A stretch of DNA of 64,000 nt from assembly GCA_024403795.1 (NCBI GenBank), contig JAKSRD010000005.1:1-64000 (forward strand). Reading direction: 5' to 3'. The DNA comes from Saccharofermentans sp. GTDB taxonomy: Bacteria; Bacillota; Clostridia; Saccharofermentanales; Saccharofermentanaceae. Positions 45,404-55,120 of this stretch are shown here, piece after piece; the first letter of the stretch is position 1, and the number at the start of each line of letters is the position of its first letter. Under the pieces are notes generated by a model. The model had not been told where the DNA came from. It did not search any database and saw only the letters and a program-made list of their open reading frames with translations. The translations under genes and the position numbers were made by a program.

Positions 45404-46480
45404 ATGTCTATGGAAGAATCTGTTAAGTATGTATCCATTATAGGTGCTACAGGGTATGTCGGAGCAGAACTCGTACGAGGTTTTGCCGGTCACCCGAACT
45501 TCAGATTCCGCCACCTGACGAGCAAGACCTTTGCAGGCAAGCCTTATTCGGAGATCTATCCGGTCTTCAGAGGCGTTGTGGACAACATCTGCGAAGAGCT
45601 CTCTCCCGAAGAAGCCGCTCAGGATTCGGATCTTGTCATTACGGCACTTCCTCACGGAGTCTCATCAAAGGCCGTACCTGAGATCCTTAAGACAGGCGCA
45701 AGAGTCATCGATCACAGCGGCGACTTCAGATATAAGGACGTAGCGACATATGAGAAGTCATATAATCTTACTCATCCCAATCCCGAATTGCTCAAAACGG
45801 CAGTTTACGGAATTCCCGAGTTCTACAGAGATGAGCTGAAGGATGCAAAGCTCGTTGCAAACCCCGGCTGCTACCCCACCTGCTCACTGATGGCACTGGC
45901 ACCTTTCCTCAAGGCCGGTCTCATCGATCAGGATTCCATAATCATCGATGCCGTATCCGGAGTAAGCGGTGCGGGAAGAAAAGCAGACCTTGCTTATGCA
46001 TTCTGTGAGGAAGACGATTCCTTCAAGCCCTATGGCGCTGTAGGACACCGCCACACAAGTGAGATCGCCGAGCAGTGTTCTCTCCTTGCAGGTAAGGATC
46101 CCGGCGACATCAAAGTCACCTTCACTCCTCACCTTGCACCCTTCAAGCGCGGAATGCTTGCGACCATCTACGTTAAGCCGACCAAGGCTTTCGGAGAAGT
46201 AACCTCCGAGAAGATCAACGATATATATAAAGAGTTTTATAAGGACGAGACATTCGTAAGAGTACTTCCCGGAAAGACTCTCCCTGACGTAAAAGCCGTT
46301 GCAGGCTCCAATTACATTGAAGTAAACGGCCTTTTCGATCCCGAGACGGGGATCATCAAGCTCTTCTCTGCTCAGGACAATCTGGGTAAGGGTGCAGCTC
46401 TTCAGGCAATTCAGGCAGCAAATGCCATGTTCGGCTTCCCCGAGACAGCCGGACTCAAGAACATAGTAAGAGGTATCTGA
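45404..46480 (+). CDS. argC: N-acetyl-gamma-glutamyl-phosphate reductase
   Basis: A 358-residue NADPH-dependent enzyme for step three of arginine synthesis. The N-terminal nucleotide motif is [15 protein letters not shown], and the active-site Cys lies in [11 protein letters not shown]. The start is placed at MSMEES because AGGAGG precedes it at the proper distance; the frame stays open upstream into the promoter region but has no signals there. First gene of argC-argB-argD-argF. Confidence 0.95.
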   Translation: MSMEESVKYVSIIGATGYVGAELVRGFAGHPNFRFRHLTSKTFAGKPYSEIYPVFRGVVDNICEELSPEEAAQDSDLVITALPHGVSSKAVPEILKTGARVIDHSGDFRYKDVATYEKSYNLTHPNPELLKTAVYGIPEFYRDELKDAKLVANPGCYPTCSLMALAPFLKAGLIDQDSIIIDAVSGVSGAGRKADLAYAFCEEDDSFKPYGAVGHRHTSEIAEQCSLLAGKDPGDIKVTFTPHLAPFKRGMLATIYVKPTKAFGEVTSEKINDIYKEFYKDETFVRVLPGKTLPDVKAVAGSNYIEVNGLFDPETGIIKLFSAQDNLGKGAALQAIQAANAMFGFPETAGLKNIVRGI

Positions 46481-46482
46481 TA

Positions 46483-47427
46483 ATGGCAGGACAGAAAGAA
46501 AATCCCGTTATCACGGGTGACATCAAGAACAACGTCGACAGAGCATCGATCCTTATTGAGGCACTTCCCTTTATCAGAAAGATGCGTGGTCAGACCTTTG
46601 TCATCAAGTACGGCGGAAATGCCATGATCAACGAAGAGTTAAAGCAATCGGTCATGGATGACATCACTCTTCTTAAGTATATCGGCATTAACCCCGTTAT
46701 CGTTCACGGCGGCGGTCCTGACATCAGCGGCATGCTCGAGAAGGTCAACAAAGAATCTCATTTTGTTAACGGCTTGAGATATACCGACGAAGAGACCATG
46801 GGTTATGCACAGATGGTCCTCATCGGAAAGACAAATAAAAACATCGTATCCGTTCTCTGCGGCAAAGGTGCGAAGGCAATCGGAATCTCCGGCATCGACG
46901 GTAATCTCATCGAAGCCGAGAAACTTACCGAAGATGCTAACGGAAACCCCATCGACATCGGATACGTAGGCAAGATCAAGAAGATCAACACTAAAGTCAT
47001 CTCAATGCTTGCCAATGACGAATACATACCGGTAATCGCTCCGATCGGCGTCGGTGCTGACGGTGAGAGCTACAATATCAACGCAGATACCGTGGCAGCG
47101 GAAGTTGCCGTTGCGCTTGGAGCTTCAAAGCTCATCACACTGACTGACGTCGGCGGCGTTCTGCGCAAACAGGAAGACGGCTCTGACTATATCATCCCGG
47201 TACTTGATGAGCATGACATTAAGGATCTCGTTGATGAAGGTATTATCAGCGGCGGCATGATCCCCAAGATCGAAGGCTGTCTTGATACTGTGGAACGAGG
47301 CGTAGGACGAGCACATATCATCGACGGACGAATACCGCATTCCATTATCCTTGAGATATTCACAAAGAACGGAATCGGAACAATGATCGTAAAGGAGAAG
47401 AAAGAACACTATGAGTATAGAAAATGA
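46483..47427 (+). CDS. argB: Acetylglutamate kinase
   Basis: A 314-residue kinase that phosphorylates N-acetylglutamate, step two of arginine synthesis. [10 protein letters not shown] and [13 protein letters not shown] are substrate-binding motifs, and [11 protein letters not shown] and [14 protein letters not shown] belong to the C-terminal ATP-binding half. The N-terminal helix upstream of the core suggests the hexameric, arginine-inhibitable form (inference). Two bases after argC, overlapping argD by 17 bp. Confidence 0.95.
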   Translation: MAGQKENPVITGDIKNNVDRASILIEALPFIRKMRGQTFVIKYGGNAMINEELKQSVMDDITLLKYIGINPVIVHGGGPDISGMLEKVNKESHFVNGLRYTDEETMGYAQMVLIGKTNKNIVSVLCGKGAKAIGISGIDGNLIEAEKLTEDANGNPIDIGYVGKIKKINTKVISMLANDEYIPVIAPIGVGADGESYNINADTVAAEVAVALGASKLITLTDVGGVLRKQEDGSDYIIPVLDEHDIKDLVDEGIISGGMIPKIEGCLDTVERGVGRAHIIDGRIPHSIILEIFTKNGIGTMIVKEKKEHYEYRK

Positions 47428-48745
47428 TCTCGAACTAATAGAAGATTACGACAAGGAATACTGTCTTCAGGTTTTCGCTCCTCTTCCGGTAGCATTCACC
47501 AAGGGAAAGGGTGCTTACCTCTATGATACACAGAATGCCAGATATCTTGATATGATCGGCGGCATCGCCGTAAATTCACTCGGCTATGGTAATCCCAGGC
47601 TCACTTCTGCAGTTACAAAGCAGGCAAAGGATCTTATCCATGCGTGCAACTACTATTACATTCCGCAGAGATCCGAGCTTGCTTACAGACTCTGCCGCGT
47701 AAGCTTTGCCGATAAGGTCTTCTTCTGCAATTCAGGTGCGGAAGCCAATGAGGCAGCCATCAAGCTTGCCAGGGGGTACTATTATTACAGAGACATTAAT
47801 AAATATGAGATCATCACTGCCAACATGAGCTTCCACGGAAGGACCATGGGAACCATCGCGGCAACCGGCCAGGATAAGTTCTCCAGACCGTTCGAACCTA
47901 ATGTTCCCGGTTTTGTTCATGTTCCTTTTAATGACATCGACGCAATGATCCAAGCAGTCAATCCTCATACTGCTGCCATCATGCTCGAGCTGGTTCAGGG
48001 TGAGAGCGGTGTTCATCCCGCTGACAAGGACTACATCATCGAGATCAAGAAACTCTGTGTTGAGAAGGATATCCTCCTTATCTTTGATGAAGTTCAGACA
48101 GGTATCGGACGTACCGGCAAGATGTTCTGCTATCAGAACTATGGTGTGGTACCGGATATCATGACCCTCGCCAAGGGCTTGGGCGGCGGTGTGCCGATCG
48201 GTGCAATGCTCACCACCGATAAGGTCGCTACAGGTCTGAGACCCGGCGATCACGGCTCAACCTTCGGAGGCAACCCGCTCGCATGTGCTGCAGGTAACGC
48301 CGTTATGGAGGCCATTGAGGAAGACGGCATCATCGATAATGTTCAGGAAGTAAGTGCCGAGCTTTTCGAGAAGCTGGGCAAATTAAGAAGCAAATACAAC
48401 TGCATCCGTTCGGTAAGAGGTCAGGGACTTCTCATCGGAATCGAATTCGATGATACGATTACGGCAGCAGGTATGCGTGAACAGCTTTTCAGCATGGGGA
48501 TCCTGGTCAGCGCGATCGGCAAATCCACGATAAGACTTGCACCGCCGCTCATAATCACAAAGGCTCAAGCCGGAATGTTCATCAAGGCTCTCGATAAGAT
48601 CTTAAAGAACGTCACGGGACCTAAGAGCGTTCTCAACAAGATCAAGGATTCTCTCCCGTCAAAGAAGCAGATCAAGGAAAGCACCGAGAGTATCAATAAC
48701 GCCAAGGTCGACAAGTTAGATGATCTTCTTGATGATGATAACTGA
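47411..48745 (+). CDS. argD: Acetylornithine aminotransferase
   Basis: A 444-residue class III PLP-dependent aminotransferase, step four of arginine synthesis. Markers are [21 protein letters not shown], the [12 protein letters not shown] segment and the PLP-binding Lys in [14 protein letters not shown], then [11 protein letters not shown]. About 45 extra C-terminal residues after KALDKILKN are charged and low-complexity, longer than the usual 390-410. Its start overlaps argB, so translation is likely coupled. Confidence 0.94.
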   Translation: MSIENDLELIEDYDKEYCLQVFAPLPVAFTKGKGAYLYDTQNARYLDMIGGIAVNSLGYGNPRLTSAVTKQAKDLIHACNYYYIPQRSELAYRLCRVSFADKVFFCNSGAEANEAAIKLARGYYYYRDINKYEIITANMSFHGRTMGTIAATGQDKFSRPFEPNVPGFVHVPFNDIDAMIQAVNPHTAAIMLELVQGESGVHPADKDYIIEIKKLCVEKDILLIFDEVQTGIGRTGKMFCYQNYGVVPDIMTLAKGLGGGVPIGAMLTTDKVATGLRPGDHGSTFGGNPLACAAGNAVMEAIEEDGIIDNVQEVSAELFEKLGKLRSKYNCIRSVRGQGLLIGIEFDDTITAAGMREQLFSMGILVSAIGKSTIRLAPPLIITKAQAGMFIKALDKILKNVTGPKSVLNKIKDSLPSKKQIKESTESINNAKVDKLDDLLDDDN

Positions 48746-48779
48746 GAACCAAATATTAGCAACTTAAGGAGTATTTAAT

Positions 48780-49703
48780 ATGAAGCATTATATAGATTTC
48801 CACAGAGACGTAAGTTTTGAAGATCTTGATTATCTTCTTGATACAGCCATCGATCTTAAGGCTAAGACAAAGGCCGGCATTGAGCATCACCTTCTCAAGG
48901 GCAAGTCTTTGGCCATGATCTTCACGAAGTCATCTACAAGAACCAGAGTCTCTTTTGAAGTAGGCATGTATCAGCTGGGCGGTCAGGCATTGTTCCTCAG
49001 CAACAACGACATTCAGATCGGCAGAGGCGAGACGATCTACGATACTGCCAACGTTCTTTCCGGAATGGTTGACGGCATCATGATCAGAACCTTCAAACAT
49101 CAGGACGTCGAGGATCTCGCAAAGTACGGCAAGATCCCTGTCATCAACGGACTTACCGATGATCAGCACCCTACTCAGGTTCTCGCGGACCTTCTTACAA
49201 TCAAGGAGCATAAGGGTACTCTCAAGGGCTTAAAACTCGCTTACCTCGGTGACGGTAATAACATGGCTAATTCTCTCCTTCACGCTTGCGCAAAGGCAGG
49301 AATGGATATCTCGGTAGCAAGTCCCGCGGATTACTCATGCCCTGAGAAGTATGTCATCGAAGCAAATGAGGATGCCAAGGTTACGGGTTCAAAGATCGTT
49401 ATGACGACAGATCCTTTCGAAGCGGCAGAGGGTGCCGATGTTATCTATGCTGACACCTGGACCTCAATGGGTCAGGAAGCCGAGAAAGCTGCAAGAGTCG
49501 AGATCTTCAAGGGTTATCAGGTTAATTCCAAGCTCATGGGCGTTGCTAAGTCAGATGCCATCTTTATGCACTGCCTCCCTGCTTATCGCGGTTACGAAGT
49601 CACGGAAGAGGTTATCGACGGACCTCAGAGTGTTGTTTTCGATGAGGCTGAGAACAGACTTCATGCTCACAAGGCCATCCTGGTCAATTGCTTCCTCAAT
49701 TAA
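48780..49703 (+). CDS. argF: Ornithine carbamoyltransferase
   Basis: A 307-residue anabolic enzyme joining carbamoyl phosphate and ornithine. The carbamoyl-phosphate site is KSSTRTRVSFEVGMYQLGG, and the ornithine site includes MHCLPAYRGYEV. DDQHPTQVLADLLT is a further signature. AAGGAG precedes the ATG. argG and argH are not in this window. Confidence 0.96.
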   Translation: MKHYIDFHRDVSFEDLDYLLDTAIDLKAKTKAGIEHHLLKGKSLAMIFTKSSTRTRVSFEVGMYQLGGQALFLSNNDIQIGRGETIYDTANVLSGMVDGIMIRTFKHQDVEDLAKYGKIPVINGLTDDQHPTQVLADLLTIKEHKGTLKGLKLAYLGDGNNMANSLLHACAKAGMDISVASPADYSCPEKYVIEANEDAKVTGSKIVMTTDPFEAAEGADVIYADTWTSMGQEAEKAARVEIFKGYQVNSKLMGVAKSDAIFMHCLPAYRGYEVTEEVIDGPQSVVFDEAENRLHAHKAILVNCFLN

Positions 49704-50242
49704 TGGAATCTGTTCCTGAAATAAGACAAGCAAGCGTCACTGACGCACCCGAAGTATCGCGCCTCTTGCGAAGCGCGATGTTTTCATATTGTAAGGATTC
49801 CGGAATTCCTTCATCAATGCTCGAGGCCATGACGGAATCTGTAGAGAGCGTCGCTGACAGGATCTCGCGGCAGACATGCCTTATCGCAGTCCTCGATGAT
49901 GAGGTGGTGGGGACAGTCTGCATCAAAGAGTGTCCGAACCCTCTGGTCTACAGCTTTTCCGACGAGACCTTCGAATTCCTGAAGGACGCCGGGCCCTCAT
50001 GTTACATCTCGCGATTCGCAGTCGAAGAGAACGTCCGAAGGACCGGACTCGGCAACGACCTCATCAACAAAGCATTGGAACTGGCCTACGCTTCAGGCAT
50101 CAGATGTGCCTTACTCCACTCGGCTGCAAATAATAAGAAAATGGTTAGTTTCTACGGTAAACGCGGATTCAAGTTGATCGATTCGGAGAACTCCCGCGGA
50201 TATTCAAGAGGCCTGTTCGCCAACAGATCAGATAGTCTTTGA
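49703..50242 (+). CDS. GNAT-family N-acetyltransferase
   Basis: A 179-residue GNAT protein. The acetyl-CoA binding loop is visible as VEENVRRTGLGNDLINKAL, and AANNKKMVSFYGKRGFKLI is the C-terminal GNAT segment. It begins MESVPEIRQASVTD with its ATG overlapping the argF stop (TAATG), indicating coupling to the arg operon. It is not an evident argA/argJ replacement; the substrate is unknown. Its last 15 bp overlap the convergent ispE gene. Confidence 0.85.
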   Translation: MESVPEIRQASVTDAPEVSRLLRSAMFSYCKDSGIPSSMLEAMTESVESVADRISRQTCLIAVLDDEVVGTVCIKECPNPLVYSFSDETFEFLKDAGPSCYISRFAVEENVRRTGLGNDLINKALELAYASGIRCALLHSAANNKKMVSFYGKRGFKLIDSENSRGYSRGLFANRSDSL

Positions 50243-51178
50243 TACGAAGATATCACAATCGGCGAACTTAGGATCGTTCTTAACGCACTCATACACCGCG
50301 TCTCTTTTCTCTTCGCTGTCATACATCGCGAAAACGGCACTTCCCGACCCCGTCATCCTGGCAAAACTTGCGCCCGTACCGATCAGTGCATCTCTGATCG
50401 CGGCAATCTCGGGAACCTTCTCATCGGAAGCTAATTCCAGATCATTTGTCAGAAGATCTCCGCCGGCAAGGAATCTCGTAAGCGGATCGACAGTATCGCC
50501 ATTAAGGACCGCAATGTAATCCGCATAACGCTTCTCGTCAAATTCAGGTAACGGCTTACTGTCAATTACATGGAAACATTCAGGCGTCGGAACACCCTTT
50601 GAAGGCTTAACTATCAGGAGCGGTATGCCTGCGAGTGAACTTACGGATTCAATCTCTTCTCCCACACTCTCGCAAAGACAAGTTCCGCCGTAAAGGAAGA
50701 AAGGAACATCGGCACCGACATTGACTGCGAGCTGATTCAACTCTTCTTCCGTAAAAGGATTGCCGAAATGCTCCTGAAGGACCATAAGCGTGGCTGCCGC
50801 ATCGGAACTTCCTCCGCCCATTCCGGATTCGGAAGGAACAGCCTTTGTAAGTTCTATCTCAACGTAAGGGAAATTACCTTTCCGCCAAAGATCTGCATTG
50901 GGAATGCTCGGATCAACGGAAGCCTTCTTACGAAGTGATGAGAAGAATCTGTCTTTTGCTTTGCTGCAAAGATTCTTCTCGGGATCAATGTCATTTCTGC
51001 CTATGCACTTAATATCAAAACCGGCTTCCCGTTCAGGATAAACGGAGACTGTAAGCGTATCGGCCAGATCGATCTCCTGCATAACCGAATACAGGCTGTG
51101 ATAGCCGTTTGGAAGCACCCCCCTGACTCTCAGGAAGAGATTCAATTTTGCATTAGCCGTAATCTCGTAAGTATCCAT
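50228..51178 (-). CDS. ispE: 4-diphosphocytidyl-2-C-methyl-D-erythritol kinase
   Basis: A 316-residue GHMP kinase of the MEP isoprenoid pathway. ANAKLNLFLRVRG at the start and PSESGMGGGSSDAAATL (the ATP-binding GHMP motif) are diagnostic. The start MDTYEIT is chosen over a TTG four codons upstream because GGAGATTAGG sits just before it. It is downstream of veg, as in many Firmicutes. Confidence 0.94.
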   Translation of the reverse strand: MDTYEITANAKLNLFLRVRGVLPNGYHSLYSVMQEIDLADTLTVSVYPEREAGFDIKCIGRNDIDPEKNLCSKAKDRFFSSLRKKASVDPSIPNADLWRKGNFPYVEIELTKAVPSESGMGGGSSDAAATLMVLQEHFGNPFTEEELNQLAVNVGADVPFFLYGGTCLCESVGEEIESVSSLAGIPLLIVKPSKGVPTPECFHVIDSKPLPEFDEKRYADYIAVLNGDTVDPLTRFLAGGDLLTNDLELASDEKVPEIAAIRDALIGTGASFARMTGSGSAVFAMYDSEEKRDAVYECVKNDPKFADCDIFVSKTI

Positions 51179-51320
51179 CCTAATCTCCAATCATTTATCA
51201 GCATGGCAACGAAACAAGTATATATTAATTTTACATTATGAAAAGGGAGAATTAAAGGCAAAAGGTCATGAATAATGTGCTAAGAGGCCCTTTATCAACT
51301 CATTTGTTTACAAATCCAAT

Positions 51321-51368
51321 AAAAAAAGGCACTGTCAAACCTGAACCGCTCAGTTCTGACAGTGCCTT
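51321..51368 (-). terminator. Terminator of veg
   Basis: A perfect 12-bp stem AAGGCACTGTCA/TGACAGTGCCTT with a 19-base loop, followed by a run of seven U on the minus strand, 15 bp after the veg stop. It separates veg from ispE, so ispE may need its own promoter or leakage. Confidence 0.9.
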
Positions 51369-51383
51369 GATGAAGCAAATAGA

Positions 51384-51653
51384 TTAGACTGCTACTTCTG
51401 CCTCAGACTTCTTAGGCATAACACCTACTCTTACAGTTCTTGTAAGAACATCGATGTATGAGAAAGAGACTATGGATTGCTTGCCTGCTTCGTTATCACA
51501 ACGCATTGTGAAAACATTAGGATAGCAATGCTCTACTGTACCGATGTAGGTGATGATTCTCTTACGGCCGCCGTTTGTCTTGCAAACGATGCGCTGACCG
51601 ATGAGTTCCTCGAACTTAGTTTTGCACATTTGCAAATCGGAACTGATGATCAT
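51384..51653 (-). CDS. veg: Veg family protein
   Basis: An 89-residue protein similar to Bacillus Veg (DUF1021). It contains FEELIGQRIVCKTNGGRKR and the YPNVFTMRCD segment. Veg is linked to biofilm matrix gene control in Bacillus, though the mechanism is unsettled. As in Bacillus it has a strong promoter and lies next to ispE. Confidence 0.88.
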   Translation of the reverse strand: MIISSDLQMCKTKFEELIGQRIVCKTNGGRKRIITYIGTVEHCYPNVFTMRCDNEAGKQSIVSFSYIDVLTRTVRVGVMPKKSEAEVAV

Positions 51654-51740
51654 AAGTGGTGTCCTCGCTCAGATTCTTTAGCATCAAATATTTCAGTAGG
51701 TTTAAGGAAATATTACGATAGTATTTCCAATCTGCCCCAA

Positions 51741-51769
51741 ATAGTAACATTTGCTTGATATAATGTCAA
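51741..51769 (-). promoter_or_regulatory. veg promoter
   Basis: Minus strand: TTGACA (51764-51769), 17-bp spacer and TACTAT (51741-51746). The leader of about 80 nt contains GGAAATA...TATTTCC (51708-51728), a small hairpin. Confidence 0.8.
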
Positions 51770-51872
51770 CGAAAAAAACACAACATTTAGTAAAAAAACT
51801 CAACACATCATACAAAATGTAGTGGTAACCCCTCTCGCAGTAAGACTTCGCGCATTTCAGTCGGTCGCCGTG

Positions 51873-51901
51873 ATTGAAAAGCCTGTCCTTTTACAATACA
51901 A
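51873..51901 (+). promoter_or_regulatory. fhs promoter
   Basis: Plus strand: TTGAAA (51873-51878), 17-bp spacer and TACAAT (51896-51901), about 37 bp before the start codon; AAGGAGAG is the ribosome binding site. Confidence 0.75.
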
Positions 51902-51938
51902 TCGTATCTGAATATAAATAAATAAGGAGAGCGCCGGT

Positions 51939-53612
51939 ATGCTTAGTGACATCGAGATAGCTCAAAACGCAAAAGTAAGTCCAATAACAAATGTAGCAGA
52001 ACACTTAGGAGTTGATACCGACAAGCTCGAACTTTACGGAAAATACAAAGCGAAGCTCCCGTTGGATTATATTGAGAGCCTTCCGGATAATCCCAACGCC
52101 AAACTTATCCTGGTTACGGCCATGAATCCCACACCCGCAGGCGAAGGCAAGACCACCATCAGCATCGGACTTGCCCAGGCATTGAAGCTTGTCGGCAAAA
52201 AGTCCGTGCTTGCATTAAGAGAGCCTTCCCTTGGTCCCGTCTTCGGCGTAAAAGGCGGTGCGTGCGGCGGCGGTTACTCTCAGGTAGTTCCCATGGAAGA
52301 CATCAATCTTCACTTCACCGGAGATATTCATGCGATCACGACCGCAAACAACCTGCTTGCAGCCTTGATCGATAATCACCTTTATCAAGGCAACAGCCTC
52401 AACATCGACAAGGACCGGATCCTCTGGAAGAGATGTCTCGACATGAATGACCGATGCCTGAGAGCAGTAACTGTGGGCATCGGCGGCGGAACAAAGGGCG
52501 TTACACGTCCTGAGATCTTCCAGATCACCGCTGCATCAGAGATCATGGCTATCCTGTGTCTTGCTAAAGATATAGACGATCTCAAGACAAGGATCGACAG
52601 GATCGCCGTTGCCTACGACACGGACGGCAACCTTATAACCGCAGGTCAGCTTGGTGCCACCGGCGCGATCGCCACCTGTCTCAAGGATGCGATCAGCCCT
52701 AACCTCGTTCAGTCCCTGGAAGGTGTTCCTGCCTTCGTTCACGGCGGACCTTTTGCAAACATCTCTCACGGATGCAACACATGCATCGCAACGAAGACAG
52801 CTCTGAAACTGGGAGATGTCATAATTACCGAAGCAGGCTTCGGCGCGGACCTCGGAGCTGAGAAGTTCCTTGACATCAAGTGCAGAAATCTCGGCATCTG
52901 GCCTGACCTCACGGTATTGGTCACAACGGTAAGATCTTTGAAATACAATGCAGGCGTTCCGAAGGATAAGCTCTCTGAGCCCAATCCCGAAGCCGTAAAG
53001 GCCGGACTTGCCAATGTCATCAAGCACATAAAGAATCTGAAGGCATTCGGACTCCCCGTTCTTGTCGCCTCCAACAGATTCCTGACGGATACCGAAGAAG
53101 AGCTTGCTCTTGTTAAAGAGGCCTGTCTGGCTGAAGGAGCCGAATTTGCTCCCGCGGAGATTTTCGCGAAGGGCGGAGAAGGCGGGATCGAGCTCGCAAA
53201 CAAGGCTGTCTCGATCCTCGAGAAGAACACTCCGAGAAAACCGACATTCACATACGAGCTCACTGATTCGGTCGAAGAGAAGATCGCCAAGATCGCCACC
53301 AAGATCTACGGTGCTGCCAAAGTAGACATTCTTCCAGAAGCGGCTGCAAAGATCAAAGAATTCACGGACAAGGGTTACGGTAATCTCCCTGTCTGTATCG
53401 CGAAAACACAATACTCATTGTCAGACGATCCTAAGAAACTCGGCAATCCCGAAGGCTTTACGCTCACGGTCAGAGACTGCTTCCTTTCTGCGGGAGCCGG
53501 CTATCTCGTCATCCTGACCGGCACCATCGTAACGATGCCCGGATTACCTCCGCACCCTGCTGCCATGGATATCGACATTGACGATAACGGTGTAATTACA
53601 GGACTTTTCTGA
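51939..53612 (+). CDS. fhs: Formate-tetrahydrofolate ligase
   Basis: A 557-residue ATP-dependent ligase that makes 10-formyl-tetrahydrofolate from formate. The P-loop is NPTPAGEGKTTISIGLAQAL, with GPVFGVKGGACGGGYSQV and FVHGGPFANISHGCNT as further family hallmarks. Length is the usual 555-560. It supplies one-carbon units for purines and can serve acetogenesis, but no other Wood-Ljungdahl genes are nearby. The next gene starts 5 bp later. Confidence 0.97.
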   Translation: MLSDIEIAQNAKVSPITNVAEHLGVDTDKLELYGKYKAKLPLDYIESLPDNPNAKLILVTAMNPTPAGEGKTTISIGLAQALKLVGKKSVLALREPSLGPVFGVKGGACGGGYSQVVPMEDINLHFTGDIHAITTANNLLAALIDNHLYQGNSLNIDKDRILWKRCLDMNDRCLRAVTVGIGGGTKGVTRPEIFQITAASEIMAILCLAKDIDDLKTRIDRIAVAYDTDGNLITAGQLGATGAIATCLKDAISPNLVQSLEGVPAFVHGGPFANISHGCNTCIATKTALKLGDVIITEAGFGADLGAEKFLDIKCRNLGIWPDLTVLVTTVRSLKYNAGVPKDKLSEPNPEAVKAGLANVIKHIKNLKAFGLPVLVASNRFLTDTEEELALVKEACLAEGAEFAPAEIFAKGGEGGIELANKAVSILEKNTPRKPTFTYELTDSVEEKIAKIATKIYGAAKVDILPEAAAKIKEFTDKGYGNLPVCIAKTQYSLSDDPKKLGNPEGFTLTVRDCFLSAGAGYLVILTGTIVTMPGLPPHPAAMDIDIDDNGVITGLF

Positions 53613-53617
53613 CAGTA

Positions 53618-54859
53618 ATGAAACGCCCGAATCCGACATTTCTGAAAAAGGCCGAGGGAATACGCACCTTCCGTAAGAGGCGTACTCTGATCATCATTCT
53701 GGTCCTGGTCGTAATCACGTTTGCGATAGTTTTCGTAAGCTCTATTGCTTCTGCTCAGGATCAGTACCGTCTCATGTATCCTAACCTTGTGGGAGCGGCA
53801 ACCAGCACAACAACTGAATACTCGGCATATCAGAGACCGGTTCACACGACAACGGAATCCACTACGGTCGAGACTACTACCGAAGCCACTACGATACCGC
53901 ACGCGGTTCTTGCCGCAACGCCTACCCCCACACCCGTTCCTGAGACAGCCGCCGCTTCCCAGAACAACTACCCCGATCTTTTTGAAGAAGGTCCTAACTT
54001 CAACTTCAAAGCACAGGGAATCCAGACTGCTACCTATCAGGAGCGTGCCGTTTATCTCGATGAATTGAAAGACAAAGTCGAGAAGTATCAGAAGAAACAT
54101 ACTGACATGAGGATCTGCTTTGACTTCATAGCACTCTCTTCAGGAGAACGTGTCGGAGTCGATGAACTGGATCCGGTCGTTCCTTCGGGTGCAATATCCA
54201 TACCGATAGCCATCGTTTACTATGACAGCATCGCCGGCGTAACCGGTCCTTTGTCGGAGACAGAGACCTATGACGGTAATTATAAGGGGTCCAAGAGTTC
54301 TTCCTATATCGCCGACAACTACAGTTACGGCAAATCCTTCTACATGAGGACCCTCCTCAATTATGCGATCGCCAAAAATGACAGCATCGCTCTTAATTAT
54401 GTCGTTACTCACATGGGAGGAATGGAGAGCACCATTGAAGAAGTAAACAAGATAAGCGGTTACATCTCATACAACGATTCTGTCATATATAAGGATTATC
54501 GTGATAAGGAATACCGTGCCAAAGGCTCCATCTCCTGCTATGACATGGGCAATTACTTCTCATATATGTACCGCACCTTCATCAACAATCCTCAGATCAA
54601 CCAGCGTCTGCTTAATGATATGGCAGCAAATGAGATAGAATCACCCCTCACGGCAGCTTTTCCTCAGGACACGGGGATCCTTCATGTGTTGGGAAGAAAT
54701 ACCGACAGAGGCGCTTATATGGAATGTGCCATCCTTGACTATCAGGAGCCGATCGCCGTGGTCATCTATGTTGAAGCGGCAGATTCCAATGCGGCAGGCA
54801 GCGCCATAGCCACTATCGGCGGCTATACCAAGGCATTTATCGATTCCTGCTATGAATAA
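53618..54859 (+). CDS. Membrane-anchored beta-lactamase-fold protein, probably non-catalytic
   Basis: A 413-residue protein. A basic N-terminus precedes one TM helix (about 25-45), then a Thr/Pro-rich extracytoplasmic linker (about 65-115) and a class-A beta-lactamase-like domain (about 145-413). Aligning by eye, the SxxK site reads VVPSGAISIPIAIVYYD, so the Ser position is Gly191 and the Lys position is Ser194. The SDN site reads KNDSIALNYVV, and the KTG region near HVLGRNTDRGAY has no KTG. I therefore read it as a pseudoenzyme, perhaps binding cell wall or another protein. No strong ribosome binding site is visible, so it may be coupled to fhs. Confidence 0.75.
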   Translation: MKRPNPTFLKKAEGIRTFRKRRTLIIILVLVVITFAIVFVSSIASAQDQYRLMYPNLVGAATSTTTEYSAYQRPVHTTTESTTVETTTEATTIPHAVLAATPTPTPVPETAAASQNNYPDLFEEGPNFNFKAQGIQTATYQERAVYLDELKDKVEKYQKKHTDMRICFDFIALSSGERVGVDELDPVVPSGAISIPIAIVYYDSIAGVTGPLSETETYDGNYKGSKSSSYIADNYSYGKSFYMRTLLNYAIAKNDSIALNYVVTHMGGMESTIEEVNKISGYISYNDSVIYKDYRDKEYRAKGSISCYDMGNYFSYMYRTFINNPQINQRLLNDMAANEIESPLTAAFPQDTGILHVLGRNTDRGAYMECAILDYQEPIAVVIYVEAADSNAAGSAIATIGGYTKAFIDSCYE

Positions 54860-54860
54860 A

Positions 54861-54889
54861 TTGAATGTTCTGAGAATTGTCCCTATAAT
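54861..54889 (+). promoter_or_regulatory. SRP RNA (ffs) promoter
   Basis: Plus strand: TTGAAT (54861-54866), 17-bp spacer and TATAAT (54884-54889). A second, extended -10 (TGATATAAT, 54913-54921) is closer to the RNA start, so either or both may be used. Confidence 0.65.
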
Positions 54890-54940
54890 TGAAGCTCGTA
54901 TTTTATTCTTTATGATATAATGCTTCTGTAATTGATTAGT

Positions 54941-55090
54941 TCGTCCCGCGCGGTCTGCCGCCGGCCAAGGTCCCGTGCGATTTCGGGCTGTGAACCCTGT
55001 CAGGTCCGGAAGGAAGCAGCAGTAAGCGGTTTTCGAAGTGCGCCGCGGGTTAAGCCTTACCGACGGCAGTTCGGGCGGGACGGACTTTTT
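54941..55090 (+). ncRNA. ffs: Signal recognition particle RNA (4.5S-like)
   Basis: The conserved SRP apical core is present: GTGAACCCTGTCAGGTCCGG, a GGAA tetraloop (CCGGAAGG) and AGCAGCAGTAAG. The ends pair (GTCCCGC near 54943 with GCGGGAC near 55076) and a run of T follows at 55086, serving as terminator. The RNA forms the SRP with Ffh. Position just before dnaX is common in Firmicutes. Ends are approximate. Confidence 0.93.
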
Positions 55091-55120
55091 TATTTTTTAT
55101 TCATCTTTAAGGAATTGACT

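Noticed and set aside
52536..53411. 291-residue minus-strand open frame inside fhs
   Set aside because: Antisense to a highly conserved enzyme; no supporting signals.
54932..55120. N-terminal extension of DnaX upstream of MEDHIV
   Set aside because: The frame is open, but it overlaps the SRP RNA and has no ribosome binding site; the family starts at the chosen Met.
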